Of a DNA stretch of 16,777 nucleotides, positions 1-6,903 are shown piece by piece; within the stretch, counting starts at the first letter, position 1, and each line of letters begins with the position of its first letter. This stretch comes from Desulfobacteraceae bacterium (lineage in GTDB: Bacteria; Desulfobacterota; DSM-4660; Desulfatiglandales; Desulfatiglandaceae): NCBI GenBank assembly GCA_020349865.1, contig CP070700.1, forward strand, positions 4,520,751-4,537,527. The letters are read 5' to 3'. A program made the position numbers and the translations under genes. The notes under the pieces were generated by a model. The model was given only the letters and a program-made list of their open reading frames with translations, searched no databases and was not told where the DNA came from.

Positions 1-324
1 GGCCAAGGCGCCTGAGTAACAGATGAAGCCTATGATCACGGCGGCACTGATAACATTCTTCAACTCATTTTTTCCGATAATATAAGTGAGGAACCCTGTA
101 AAGAAGGCCCCGGCACCGAGAGCAATCACGGCCAGATCGAATACAATCCACAAGGCAAATGCAAAGACATTACTCATGTTTGTCTGGTTTAGCCCTTTCC
201 AGAGACATAGAAAGGCGGATAAACCGCCCCACGCTAGGAGGGCTAACCATGGCAGGGTCCAAAAGAAAAACGCCTTTGTAGAACATCTTTCGACGCCTTC
301 GGGTAATAATGGCGAATCCATCAT
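1..324 (-). CDS. qrcD: QrcD-like NrfD-family membrane subunit (partial, C-terminus outside window)
   Basis: Only the first 108 codons are in the window; the gene continues past base 1. I translated it by hand from an ATG-ATG pair at 324-319. An AGGAGG lies at 329-334, 4 nt from the first ATG and 7 nt from the second, so either Met may be the true start. The visible protein is very hydrophobic, with membrane spans at about residues 18-42 and 53-82. The second has the small-residue run GAGAFFTGFLTY expected of NrfD/PsrC-type quinone-interacting subunits. The gene starts 22 nt after the qrcC stop in the same operon. In the Qrc complex this subunit anchors the periplasmic proteins and reduces menaquinone. 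The assignment rests on operon order (cytochrome, MopB protein, Fe-S protein, NrfD protein) plus hydrophobicity. A PsrC/NrfD subunit of a related complex is the alternative. Confidence 0.85.
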   Translation of the reverse strand, partial: MMDSPLLPEGVERCSTKAFFFWTLPWLALLAWGGLSAFLCLWKGLNQTNMSNVFAFALWIVFDLAVIALGAGAFFTGFLTYIIGKNELKNVISAAVIIGFICYSGALA

Positions 325-346
325 TTATCCTCCTGATAAAATCGCT

Positions 347-1150
347 TCAACCAGAAATGCTGGTGACAGGCCTAAACTCATCCGGCAAATAATTATCAGC
401 CAACTTTCGCACCCAGTCTTTAGTGGAGACGTAGTAGACTTTGGGTTTCGTGTTTAGACGTTCAAGGAGCCTGAACGCATACGGGCTCTTAATAAGTTTC
501 GAGACCTTGTGCTCCGGATTATTGAGGTCACCGAAGGTGATGGCCTGGGCCGGACAGGCCTCTGTGCAGGCTGTGGTGTATTCATACTCTTCAAGATCGG
601 TCCGGTCTTCGGCATAGGCCTTTGTTTTTGCCCTCATGAGGCGGTGGTGGCAGAAAGTGCATTTTTCAACCACGCCCCTCATCCGGGGAGACACCTCGGG
701 AGACAGATAACGTTCAAGTCCTTTCCCCTTGGGAAAGTATGTGTCCCACCAGTTAAAATACCTTGCGTCGTAAGGGCAGGCGGCCTGGCAGTATCTGCAT
801 CCTATACAGCGCGTATAAATCTGGCTGACGATTCCTGTGTTGTGATCAATTTTTGTTGCAGTGGCGACACATACAGAAACGCATGATGGCTGATGATGTC
901 CTCTGCCGTCTTCATCACAGTGCATACACGGCCTGGGGAAATAGCTCACCTCCGTGTCAGGGAATTCTTTGCCGTTGGTGATTTTGTATAGCTTCATCCA
1001 GGTGATGGTGCGCTCCTTGTCTGTCTGATCCGGTCTTACGGACACGTTATTCTCTGCCGCGCAGGCAATCATGCACGTCCCGCAGCCGGTGCATTTGTCA
1101 AGATCGATGACCATGCCGTATCTGTAAGCGTCACCCTGGTTTTCTTTCAT
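347..1150 (-). CDS. qrcC: QrcC-like periplasmic iron-sulfur subunit (four-cluster ferredoxin type)
   Basis: This 267-residue protein has the four-cluster ferredoxin layout of NrfC/PsrB/HybA-type subunits. Cysteine groups seen are CTGCGTCMIAC (residues 20-30), CMHC followed by CVSVC in the second group, CIGCRYCQAACP in the third, and CTFC plus CTEACPAQA near residues 165-205. These can hold four Fe-S clusters forming an electron wire between the cytochrome/MopB part and the membrane quinone subunit. No signal peptide is visible; in such complexes the protein usually travels with its Tat-bearing partner (QrcB here). It starts 14 nt after qrcB stops and is followed 22 nt later by qrcD, so the genes are clearly co-transcribed. 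The family is secure; the Qrc assignment comes from the operon. Confidence 0.92.
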   Translation of the reverse strand: MKENQGDAYRYGMVIDLDKCTGCGTCMIACAAENNVSVRPDQTDKERTITWMKLYKITNGKEFPDTEVSYFPRPCMHCDEDGRGHHQPSCVSVCVATATKIDHNTGIVSQIYTRCIGCRYCQAACPYDARYFNWWDTYFPKGKGLERYLSPEVSPRMRGVVEKCTFCHHRLMRAKTKAYAEDRTDLEEYEYTTACTEACPAQAITFGDLNNPEHKVSKLIKSPYAFRLLERLNTKPKVYYVSTKDWVRKLADNYLPDEFRPVTSISG

Positions 1151-1164
1151 GATCTTCCTCGTTT

Positions 1165-3633
1165 CTAAACCTTAATCAATTGAACCGGTGTATTCCACCA
1201 CACTGGATGCCCGCTCAGAGGGTCTTTCTCCGCATGGATGAGGTCATTGGGGTTGACTCCTTTTCCACGGAGAAACTCATCATAGGCAGTATGCCCGAAA
1301 CCTAACGGGAGATACACAATGCCGGGCATTGCACCTCCAAAAAGGTTCACACGCACTTGAACTTTTCCAACAGGGGATTTAACAATCACGCGATCGCCTT
1401 CTTTCAGACCATACTCAGCGGCGGTCTTGGGATTTATCTCGCCAAATGATTCATCTTTTCTCAGTTGATGGTCAAAAAGCGTTTTATATAAAAAAGGCGG
1501 GCTGGGCAGCCAGCCGCTGGACAGGTTAATCATTTCGTAGGGAACCATTAGAAGGGGATAGGCTTCGCGGTCAGCATCAGACTTGATGGCCTCGTAATGG
1601 GGCATGAAGACCACATCGCCTTGTTCAGCGATTCCCATATTGTTCAATGCGGTTTTTTCAGAAATTTTCTGTGCATAGTCATGGAGGGCCAGCTCAATCT
1701 GGGTGCTGAAGAATTCAAATTTACCTGTGGGCGTCTTGAATAACCTTTCCCAGTTCTTATATGTGTGAACGGGCGAATACCACAAACCCCCGGACTTAAT
1801 TTTCTTCCACATGTCGTTGAAGGATTTAAAGACGGGCTTCACGCTTCCTCCCTCTCTCAAACGCTTCCACACCGGGACAGCACCATCGTAATGGGCCAGC
1901 CCTGCTTGAGCGTCAAACAAGCCCTTGACTCTTGCTTGGAGGACGTCATCATACTTTTTGTAAGGAAAGGAAGATCCCACTGATCCCCCAATTTGCTTTG
2001 CAATCTGGATGATGACATCTCCGCTGTTCTTTGTAGCATAAATCGGTTCAACCACAGGTTTGGATATTCCGTATAGGGGATATTGGAGCCCGGTGGGCCA
2101 GACTATATCATCCGTCTTTTCAAGGTACGTATGGTCCGGGAGAATGAGATCCGCCATATAAGACGTTTCATCCCTATAGGGTGAAAAACTCACGATAAAG
2201 GGAACCTTCTTCAATGCCTTTCTAAAGGCGCCCCTATCCGGAAGTGTGAAGTTGGGGTTGGCAGAAAAAATAAGCAGGGTATTGACAGATGATTTAGGGC
2301 TATTAGCAATGGCGTTTGTCAGGTTGTTAATCAGGCTCTGGCTGAAGGGATACCTCATGGTCCCAGCGTGGTCGAGGCGTGGTTTTATAAGTCCCTTAGT
2401 ACTAATGGCATCTTTTTCTATCTCAGGCAGAGGGCTCAATGGAAGCGAATCGTAAACAAGTATCCCACCAGGCCTGTTGATGCTGCCTACAAGGGCATTG
2501 AGCCCTTGCACAGCCATGAATTCGTAAAGGCTGCCACTTAGGTACCCTTTGCCTTTGCCGCAAATGGCAATGGGGGCGCTTGCCCCTGCAAAATCTTTGG
2601 CCAGAGAAATAACGTCTTTTGCGTTCAATCCCGTGATTTCAGCTACCTGACCTGGTGAATATTTGTTCAGGACCATTGTTTTGTAGCCTAAGTGATTTTT
2701 CCCGTCTGACGAAGTCCAGTCATTGAAACCAAAGGAATAGGCTTCCACAAAGTCAGCATTGTACAGGCGTTCTTTTATGATCACGTGGGCAAGTCCCAAT
2801 GCCATTGCAGCTTCTGTCCCAGGCTTCGGGGCAATCCATTGGTCTGCCTTTGACGCGGTGTTGGACGCCCTTGACTCAATCTGAACAATCCTGGTCTTCC
2901 TGTTGACAGGGTTATCGTGCCAAAGACCCCAGGCATTGATCATCCTGCCGGGCGCTCCCCAGCCCTCAAGAAGGCCGCTTCCGAAGCTCAGGATGTAATC
3001 GGCATTTTCAAGATCGTAGGCCATGGGACCCTCGGTCCCCTGCATGAGGAGATTTGTCATCCGGTAGGTGTCTTCTACGGATGGAATCCGCACATAGTTA
3101 GGGCTTCCTATAGCCTTGAGGAATCGTTCGATCATTGCGGACATGGTGGATAGCACGGGATTTCCATCCACGGCTGCGAGGGTTTCAGGTGTTCCTTGCT
3201 TGCGCAGATAGGAAATCCGACTGGCCAGCGTATGCAGGGCCTCGTCCCAGGTAATTTCAATGAATTTCCCAGAACCCCTTGGGCCCACGCGCTTCATGGG
3301 GCCGGTGAAACGTATGCTTTCGTTATAAAGTAACTGAAGCCCACCCATACCCAAAGGACAAATACCGCCCGGATTGACAGGATAATCAGTGCGGCCTTCA
3401 ATTTTCACTGCCCTGTGGTCTACCTTTCGGACTTCTATGCCGCAGCCACCGGGACAAAGCGTGCATACTGTCTTCGCATGGGTGAATTCACCCATTGGCG
3501 GTACCGGCACCCAGGGCCAGTTTTGTGTCCAGATGGCGATGTCATCCGTTAACTTCCATGGAAGCGGTGTTGCCTGGATACCAGCCGCTCCTCCCACGAG
3601 CAGTGCAATAAAATGCCTTCTATTTATTTCCAT
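1165..3633 (-). CDS. qrcB: QrcB-like molybdopterin-oxidoreductase-family subunit with Tat signal
   Basis: This 822-residue protein belongs to the MopB (DMSO reductase) superfamily. The N-terminus NRRHFIALLVGGAAG (residues 4-18) is a twin-arginine signal, so it is exported folded. A cubane-type cysteine set follows: C57-x2-C60-x3-C64 and C92 in GGICPLG. The middle shows the usual MopB dinucleotide-binding stretches, and the C-terminal domain has the NPKTAAEYGLKEGDRV and SGHPVWWNTPV type segments. At the loop where catalytic family members carry the Mo-binding Cys, Sec or Ser (IPSVEDTYR, residues 183-191), this protein has Glu187. This fits reports that Qrc does not use molybdenum, so the subunit is probably structural or electron-conducting rather than catalytic. 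The gene lies between qrcA (106 nt upstream) and qrcC (14 nt downstream). A functional molybdoenzyme using another ligand cannot be excluded. Confidence 0.9.
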   Translation of the reverse strand: MEINRRHFIALLVGGAAGIQATPLPWKLTDDIAIWTQNWPWVPVPPMGEFTHAKTVCTLCPGGCGIEVRKVDHRAVKIEGRTDYPVNPGGICPLGMGGLQLLYNESIRFTGPMKRVGPRGSGKFIEITWDEALHTLASRISYLRKQGTPETLAAVDGNPVLSTMSAMIERFLKAIGSPNYVRIPSVEDTYRMTNLLMQGTEGPMAYDLENADYILSFGSGLLEGWGAPGRMINAWGLWHDNPVNRKTRIVQIESRASNTASKADQWIAPKPGTEAAMALGLAHVIIKERLYNADFVEAYSFGFNDWTSSDGKNHLGYKTMVLNKYSPGQVAEITGLNAKDVISLAKDFAGASAPIAICGKGKGYLSGSLYEFMAVQGLNALVGSINRPGGILVYDSLPLSPLPEIEKDAISTKGLIKPRLDHAGTMRYPFSQSLINNLTNAIANSPKSSVNTLLIFSANPNFTLPDRGAFRKALKKVPFIVSFSPYRDETSYMADLILPDHTYLEKTDDIVWPTGLQYPLYGISKPVVEPIYATKNSGDVIIQIAKQIGGSVGSSFPYKKYDDVLQARVKGLFDAQAGLAHYDGAVPVWKRLREGGSVKPVFKSFNDMWKKIKSGGLWYSPVHTYKNWERLFKTPTGKFEFFSTQIELALHDYAQKISEKTALNNMGIAEQGDVVFMPHYEAIKSDADREAYPLLMVPYEMINLSSGWLPSPPFLYKTLFDHQLRKDESFGEINPKTAAEYGLKEGDRVIVKSPVGKVQVRVNLFGGAMPGIVYLPLGFGHTAYDEFLRGKGVNPNDLIHAEKDPLSGHPVWWNTPVQLIKV

Positions 3634-3657
3634 AGTAGCGTTCCCTTATAAATTTCT

Positions 3658-3684
3658 TGACAGGATTAACGGGTATGACAGGAT
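3658..3684. repeat. Short direct repeat TGACAGGAT in qrcB-qrcA gap
   Basis: TGACAGGAT occurs at 3658-3666 and again at 3676-3684, an 18-nt period, in the 106-nt gap between qrcA and qrcB. It resembles one and a half units of the GACAGGATTAACAGG-type intergenic repeat dispersed in many bacterial genomes. No function is evident. Confidence 0.4.
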
Positions 3685-3739
3685 AATTTCTTCTCATACT
3701 ATCAAACAATTATACTCGGGCGACTACATGCCATTTGGC

Positions 3740-4474
3740 TCATTTATGGCAGACAAAACAGGCGTTATTCTCTTCGAGATCGTTCTCTGTATGGCACTCT
3801 GCACAGTCATCCATCTTCATACGGTCCCACGTATTTATTTTGTACCCTGCAATGTTTCTTCCCCAGATGTTGATGCTGTACCCGGTCAGGCGATTGGCCT
3901 TGTACACCGGAAGCCTTTCGGTCTTTCCGTGCTCTCCGTGGCAGGTGTCACAATCTTGATCCCCCATCTTGACATGGGCAATATGGGAAAAATATACACA
4001 GTCTGGTTGCCTGTAGTATGAAAGCCAGGGGATTTCCTTTTCTCCGGCTACATATTTGGTCAAGAGTTCCATCTCTTCGGGCGTTTCGCCTAAGGGTGAT
4101 TCAGGGTCGTCGTGGCATTCTGTACATTTTGCCAGTTTAGGGATGCCGGCAAAGGTGCCATCTTCCCGGAACTCATGGCAATATAAGCATTTTTCGGTCT
4201 CTGTGTCGCCCTCGATACCGTCAACCCTTTCTGGGTCCAGATGAAGGACGTGATTGAAATTCATGGGCTGAGGCTGCTTTGAATAGAGTACCATGGGATA
4301 GATGATCCACCCCACGATTAAGGACGGGATCAAACCTGCAAGAAAAAAGATCCACACGCCCAATGAAAATGGAGGAAGAAATGTGGAATCTTTTTCAAAT
4401 GTTATGAGGCGGTTAAAAAGCGAGATAAGTCCACTTTTTGAGGACTTTCGGGAGGAACTTTCTGAGTTTTTCAT
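3740..4474 (-). CDS. qrcA: QrcA-like membrane-anchored multihaem cytochrome c
   Basis: This 244-residue protein has one N-terminal transmembrane anchor (about residues 36-60) and a periplasmic domain. Five CXXCH haem c motifs are visible, at C96-H100, C117-H121, C175-H179, C224-H228 and C239-H243. Extra histidines in FNHVLH (residues 73-78) and FSHIAH (162-167) look like distal haem ligands of cytochrome c7/c3-type folds. It is the entry subunit of Qrc, taking electrons from periplasmic cytochrome c3. Qrc of Desulfovibrio is described as hexahaem, so one site is missing or non-canonical here; a lone Cys159 in CVYFSH is the candidate. It is the first gene of the operon. GAGAGG about 10 nt upstream is the likely ribosome binding site. 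Confidence 0.9.
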   Translation of the reverse strand: MKNSESSSRKSSKSGLISLFNRLITFEKDSTFLPPFSLGVWIFFLAGLIPSLIVGWIIYPMVLYSKQPQPMNFNHVLHLDPERVDGIEGDTETEKCLYCHEFREDGTFAGIPKLAKCTECHDDPESPLGETPEEMELLTKYVAGEKEIPWLSYYRQPDCVYFSHIAHVKMGDQDCDTCHGEHGKTERLPVYKANRLTGYSINIWGRNIAGYKINTWDRMKMDDCAECHTENDLEENNACFVCHK

Positions 4475-4537
4475 CTGAGTAAGCCTCTCACGCAGCGAAA
4501 TTAGGGTTTACAGCCACAACGCCTAAAGGTTTTTGGG

Positions 4538-4568
4538 AATTTACCTGCTCCCCCCCCCCTTTTGTCAA
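4538..4568 (-). promoter_or_regulatory. Candidate sigma70 promoter of the qrc operon with a G10 tract in the spacer
   Basis: Read on the minus strand, a perfect TTGACA (4563-4568) is followed by a 19-nt spacer and TAAATT (4538-4543, four of six matches to TATAAT). The spacer contains ten consecutive G (4550-4559 on the complement). The transcript would start near 4531, about 57 nt before the qrcA ATG. The 19-nt spacer is longer than the 17-nt optimum, so promoter strength should depend on tract length. The elements are seen directly; promoter activity is inferred. Confidence 0.5.
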
Positions 4569-4585
4569 GTGAAAAGTAACTATTC

Positions 4586-4771
4586 TTAAAACCTTCTTAT
4601 TCTCTTACGGCGCCTTTTGGCTGCCTTGGCCTGTTTCTTCTTCTTCTGGACGCTCGGCTTGTCATAAAAGCGTCGCTCTTTGATCTCAGAAAAAAAACCT
4701 TCTTTTGTCAATTTTCTCTTAAGATCTTTAATTGCCTTTTCTATCTGGTTATTCTGTACAATGACTTTCAT
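4586..4771 (-). CDS. rpsU: 30S ribosomal protein S21
   Basis: The 61-residue product starts MKVIVQNNQIEKAIKDLKRK and ends in a strongly basic tail rich in KKKK and RRRKRIRRF. This is the complete S21 signature at normal family length. S21 sits on the 30S platform near the anti-Shine-Dalgarno and affects initiation. The reading frame is open for 14 more codons upstream, but that extension would be read through the 3' arm and U-run of an intrinsic terminator. GGAG at 4782-4785, 10 nt before the ATG at 4771, supports the shorter start. The gene is 111 nt upstream of qrcA on the same strand, with no obvious terminator between them, so some read-through into qrc is possible. The terminator just upstream suggests attenuation or a promoter hidden in that region. 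Confidence 0.95.
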   Translation of the reverse strand: MKVIVQNNQIEKAIKDLKRKLTKEGFFSEIKERRFYDKPSVQKKKKQAKAAKRRRKRIRRF

Positions 4772-4801
4772 AATAAATCGACTCCGTAATTCTATGAAAT
4801 T

Positions 4802-4838
4802 AAAAAAAAGCATCTCGAAACGTGAATGAGATGCTTTT
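4802..4838 (-). terminator. Intrinsic terminator or attenuator immediately upstream of rpsU
   Basis: The inverted repeat AAAAGCATCTC (4806-4816) and GAGATGCTTTT (4828-4838) forms an 11-bp stem with an 11-nt loop. On the minus strand it ends in a run of eight T (4802-4809), a classic Rho-independent terminator. On the plus strand only four T follow, so it works best leftwards. It can end the transcript of the small gene at 4882-5028. Only about 16 nt separate the T-run from the rpsU ribosome binding site, so it could also act as an attenuator in the rpsU leader. Confidence 0.8.
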
Positions 4839-4881
4839 CCTCACCTTCAACCAAAGGGATTTACCTTGACTCACCTGTGAA

Positions 4882-5028
4882 TTAAATTGCTACGGGTTGA
4901 GCATTTGGTTTTACCCCCTTAAAAATTTTAAAGGTTTGAAAGCACTCATGGTTTTTTGTGTGGAGCACTGGCTCAATAGGATCAGAAGGCCTTTTGACAT
5001 GCAAAAAGTCCGAATAACTTCCGCTCAT
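4882..5028 (-). CDS. Unrecognised 48-residue small protein
   Basis: This hand-translated reading frame has 48 codons, beginning MSGSYSDFLHVKRPSDPIEP and ending NAQPVAI before TAA at 4884-4882. It has no transmembrane segment, no recognisable domain and one cysteine. I do not recognise the protein. Support for expression is contextual. The ATG is preceded by AAGGGGGTGAT (5034-5044), which matches ten of eleven bases of the ideal AAGGAGGTGAT. A consensus-like promoter lies about 100 nt upstream (5130-5157), and an intrinsic terminator lies 44 nt downstream (4802-4838). Together these form a neat one-gene transcription unit between rlmD and rpsU. It may instead be a leader peptide in a long rpsU leader, or the unit may be a structured RNA with a chance ORF. 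Confidence 0.5.
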   Translation of the reverse strand: MSGSYSDFLHVKRPSDPIEPVLHTKNHECFQTFKIFKGVKPNAQPVAI

Positions 5029-5129
5029 CTCTCATCACCCCCTTTTCCGTTTAGAGCTGTGCCCACAGATCTGGATATGTATATTTGTCAGCTGCAGACA
5101 CAAAGACTCACGCCATCTACGTTGATGGC

Positions 5130-5157
5130 AATATATGCTTTCAACACATTTTGTCAA
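5130..5157 (-). promoter_or_regulatory. Strong sigma70-like promoter for the small gene and possibly rpsU
   Basis: On the minus strand a perfect TTGACA (5152-5157) is followed by a 16-nt spacer and TATATT (5130-5135), five of six matches to the -10 consensus. It faces leftwards, with an expected start near 5123. It lies in the 183-nt gap between the rlmD stop and the 48-codon ORF. It is the best-matching promoter I found in the window. Confidence 0.65.
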
Positions 5158-5211
5158 TCTTTTTTTCAGCCGTTTTCCCGTCAAAAACCTTTTTAATCGC
5201 TTAATGATCCC

Positions 5212-6606
5212 TTATTTTCTGAGCCACAGCTTTGCAACAGCCTCAACATGATAAGTGTGAGGGAACATATCAACAGGCTGTATTTCAACCAGCTCATAAT
5301 CCTGAACCATCCCCGAAATGTCCCTCGCCATTGTCGCCGGATTGCATGAGATATAGATGATTCTTTCCGCAGATAGTGCCTGTACCTGCGCTAACACATC
5401 TTTGTGCATCCCCGCCCGTGGTGGGTCAATAATCAGCACATCCGGCTTGTAGTTTATGTTGGAGAGTTCCTCCCGGATATCCCCAATAATAAAATGACAG
5501 TTGTCTACGCTATTGTATTCGCAATTTCTCCGAGCATCCAGCACAGCACTTTCGTTGATTTCAATGCCAGTGACCGCCTGGACCCTTTTTGCCAGGAATA
5601 TGGGAATGGTTCCGGTGCCGCTGTACAGATCCAACACCCTCTCGTTGCCGTTGAGTTGGGCATAGTCGATTACTTTCTCATAAAGTATCTGGGCGGCGAG
5701 GGAATTGGTCTGGAAAAATGAGTTTGCGGATATCTGAAAGGTAAACGGGCCGATTTTGTCCCTGATATAGCCTTTACCTTTAAGGACAACTTCGTGCTCC
5801 CCAACGGCAATGGAGGCCTTCCTCCTGGTGATGTTGTTTACCACGGCTTTGACTTGCTCGATTTGCCCGGAGAGCACATCAGCCAGGGGGCGGATCATTT
5901 CCGGCCTTTCTTCTGATGTGACAAGATTCACCATCCATTCATCGAATGACCCGGAATATCGAATGGTCAAGAATCGCCAGTACCCGTCATGGCTTTTCAA
6001 GCCATATACAGGTAGCCTACTTTCTTTTGCATATCTTTTGACCTCTCTCAGGATCTGGTTCCCCGTTTCCTGCTGGAGCAGGCAGGCCTCCACATCAATG
6101 ACCTTATGATATGTCCCGGGCACATGAAGCCCCAACGCAAATTTACCATCGACCTCACGTTTATCCAATTCATGAGGCAGGAACCACCGGCGGTCTGAAA
6201 AGGAAAATTCCATTTTATTCCGATAAGAAAAGATGTTTTCAGAGGGCAGCACACTATGGACCACCACATCTTCAAGACCCCCTATGTGTTTCATGGATTC
6301 CTTTACCTGGTCTTTCTTGTAAGAAAGCTGATTCGCATATTGTATGTGCTGCCATTGGCAACCCCCACAATAGCCGCTGTAAGGGCATGGGGCCGGTACT
6401 CGATCAGGTGAGGGAGAGATCACTTCGACGACGTTTGCCTGGGCATAATCCTTCTTCTTTCTGTAAATCCTGGCCATCACCCTGTCACCAGGTACCACGC
6501 CACGGAGAAAAACCACAAATCCATCCAGGTTGCCTATGCCATGGCCCCCATACGCCATCTTTTCGATACTCAGTTCAATTGTGTCGCCTTTGCGTAGTTT
6601 CATCAT
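5212..6606 (-). CDS. rlmD: 23S rRNA (uracil-C5)-methyltransferase, RlmD/RumA type
   Basis: This 464-residue protein is a TrmA/RlmC/RlmD-family SAM-dependent RNA m5U methyltransferase. Residues about 1-62 form an N-terminal TRAM domain (beta-barrel RNA binding). A four-cysteine iron-sulfur site follows, C74-x5-C80-x2-C83 and C175, typical of RlmD. The C-terminal Rossmann domain shows the SAM motif LDLYSGTGT (326-333), the IDPPRAGMH motif (393-401), the catalytic Cys421 in SCNPAT, and HVEAVAKL (453-460) with the base-catalyst Glu455. The predicted reaction is methylation of a uridine in 23S rRNA such as U1939; the exact site is inferred. Two adjacent Met codons (6606 and 6603) are possible starts, with no strong ribosome binding site. 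It appears to be transcribed alone. Confidence 0.9.
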   Translation of the reverse strand: MMKLRKGDTIELSIEKMAYGGHGIGNLDGFVVFLRGVVPGDRVMARIYRKKKDYAQANVVEVISPSPDRVPAPCPYSGYCGGCQWQHIQYANQLSYKKDQVKESMKHIGGLEDVVVHSVLPSENIFSYRNKMEFSFSDRRWFLPHELDKREVDGKFALGLHVPGTYHKVIDVEACLLQQETGNQILREVKRYAKESRLPVYGLKSHDGYWRFLTIRYSGSFDEWMVNLVTSEERPEMIRPLADVLSGQIEQVKAVVNNITRRKASIAVGEHEVVLKGKGYIRDKIGPFTFQISANSFFQTNSLAAQILYEKVIDYAQLNGNERVLDLYSGTGTIPIFLAKRVQAVTGIEINESAVLDARRNCEYNSVDNCHFIIGDIREELSNINYKPDVLIIDPPRAGMHKDVLAQVQALSAERIIYISCNPATMARDISGMVQDYELVEIQPVDMFPHTYHVEAVAKLWLRK

Positions 6607-6903
6607 CGTGATTCGATTAACACGATACCGGTAATTTTACTATCAGCGTTTTACGGAGTTTTCCCAAATTGTTACCTCAATAGAGCCAAGCTCAAGTGAA
6701 TATAATTTAGTGTCCAGTATTTTGATACTATTTCTGAGGATTGACGCTATCATACTATGGGATTTTATAAAAAGTATCAACAAGATGAGGACAATTATCC
6801 TGGCCAAAAATAGCTGAACTATTACAAATGGAGAAAGAATGCACCATGAGGAGGGGCGGAATGAGAAACTATGTTTAGTGTTGCTGACAAGAAAAGAAAA
6901 AGT
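6607..6903. other. Intergenic region between TPR gene and rlmD
   Basis: No convincing gene is present in these 297 nt. An 8-bp inverted repeat TTGATACT (6722-6729) and AGTATCAA (6773-6780), 43 nt apart, is the main structure; it could be an operator or weak hairpin. A plus-strand TTGACG with TTATAA 18 nt later (about 6741-6770) is promoter-like but leads only to a 25-codon ORF overlapping the 3' end of the TPR gene. No clear terminator for the TPR gene is visible. Confidence 0.5.

Noticed and set aside
86..457. Plus-strand 123-codon frame at the left edge
   Set aside because: It overlaps qrcD and the end of qrcC in antisense; both of those have clear family features.
3389..4021. Plus-strand 210-codon frame over qrcB and qrcA
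   Set aside because: It lies antisense to two well-supported genes, has no family features and no ribosome binding site; it is a codon-bias shadow.
4772..4813. Upstream-extended start of rpsU (14 extra codons)
   Set aside because: The extension is encoded by the terminator arm and T-run, and S21 proteins begin with the MKVIVQ-type sequence.
4897..5196. Plus-strand 99-codon frame
   Set aside because: It has no family features and is antisense to the promoter and small gene on the minus strand, which have better supporting signals.
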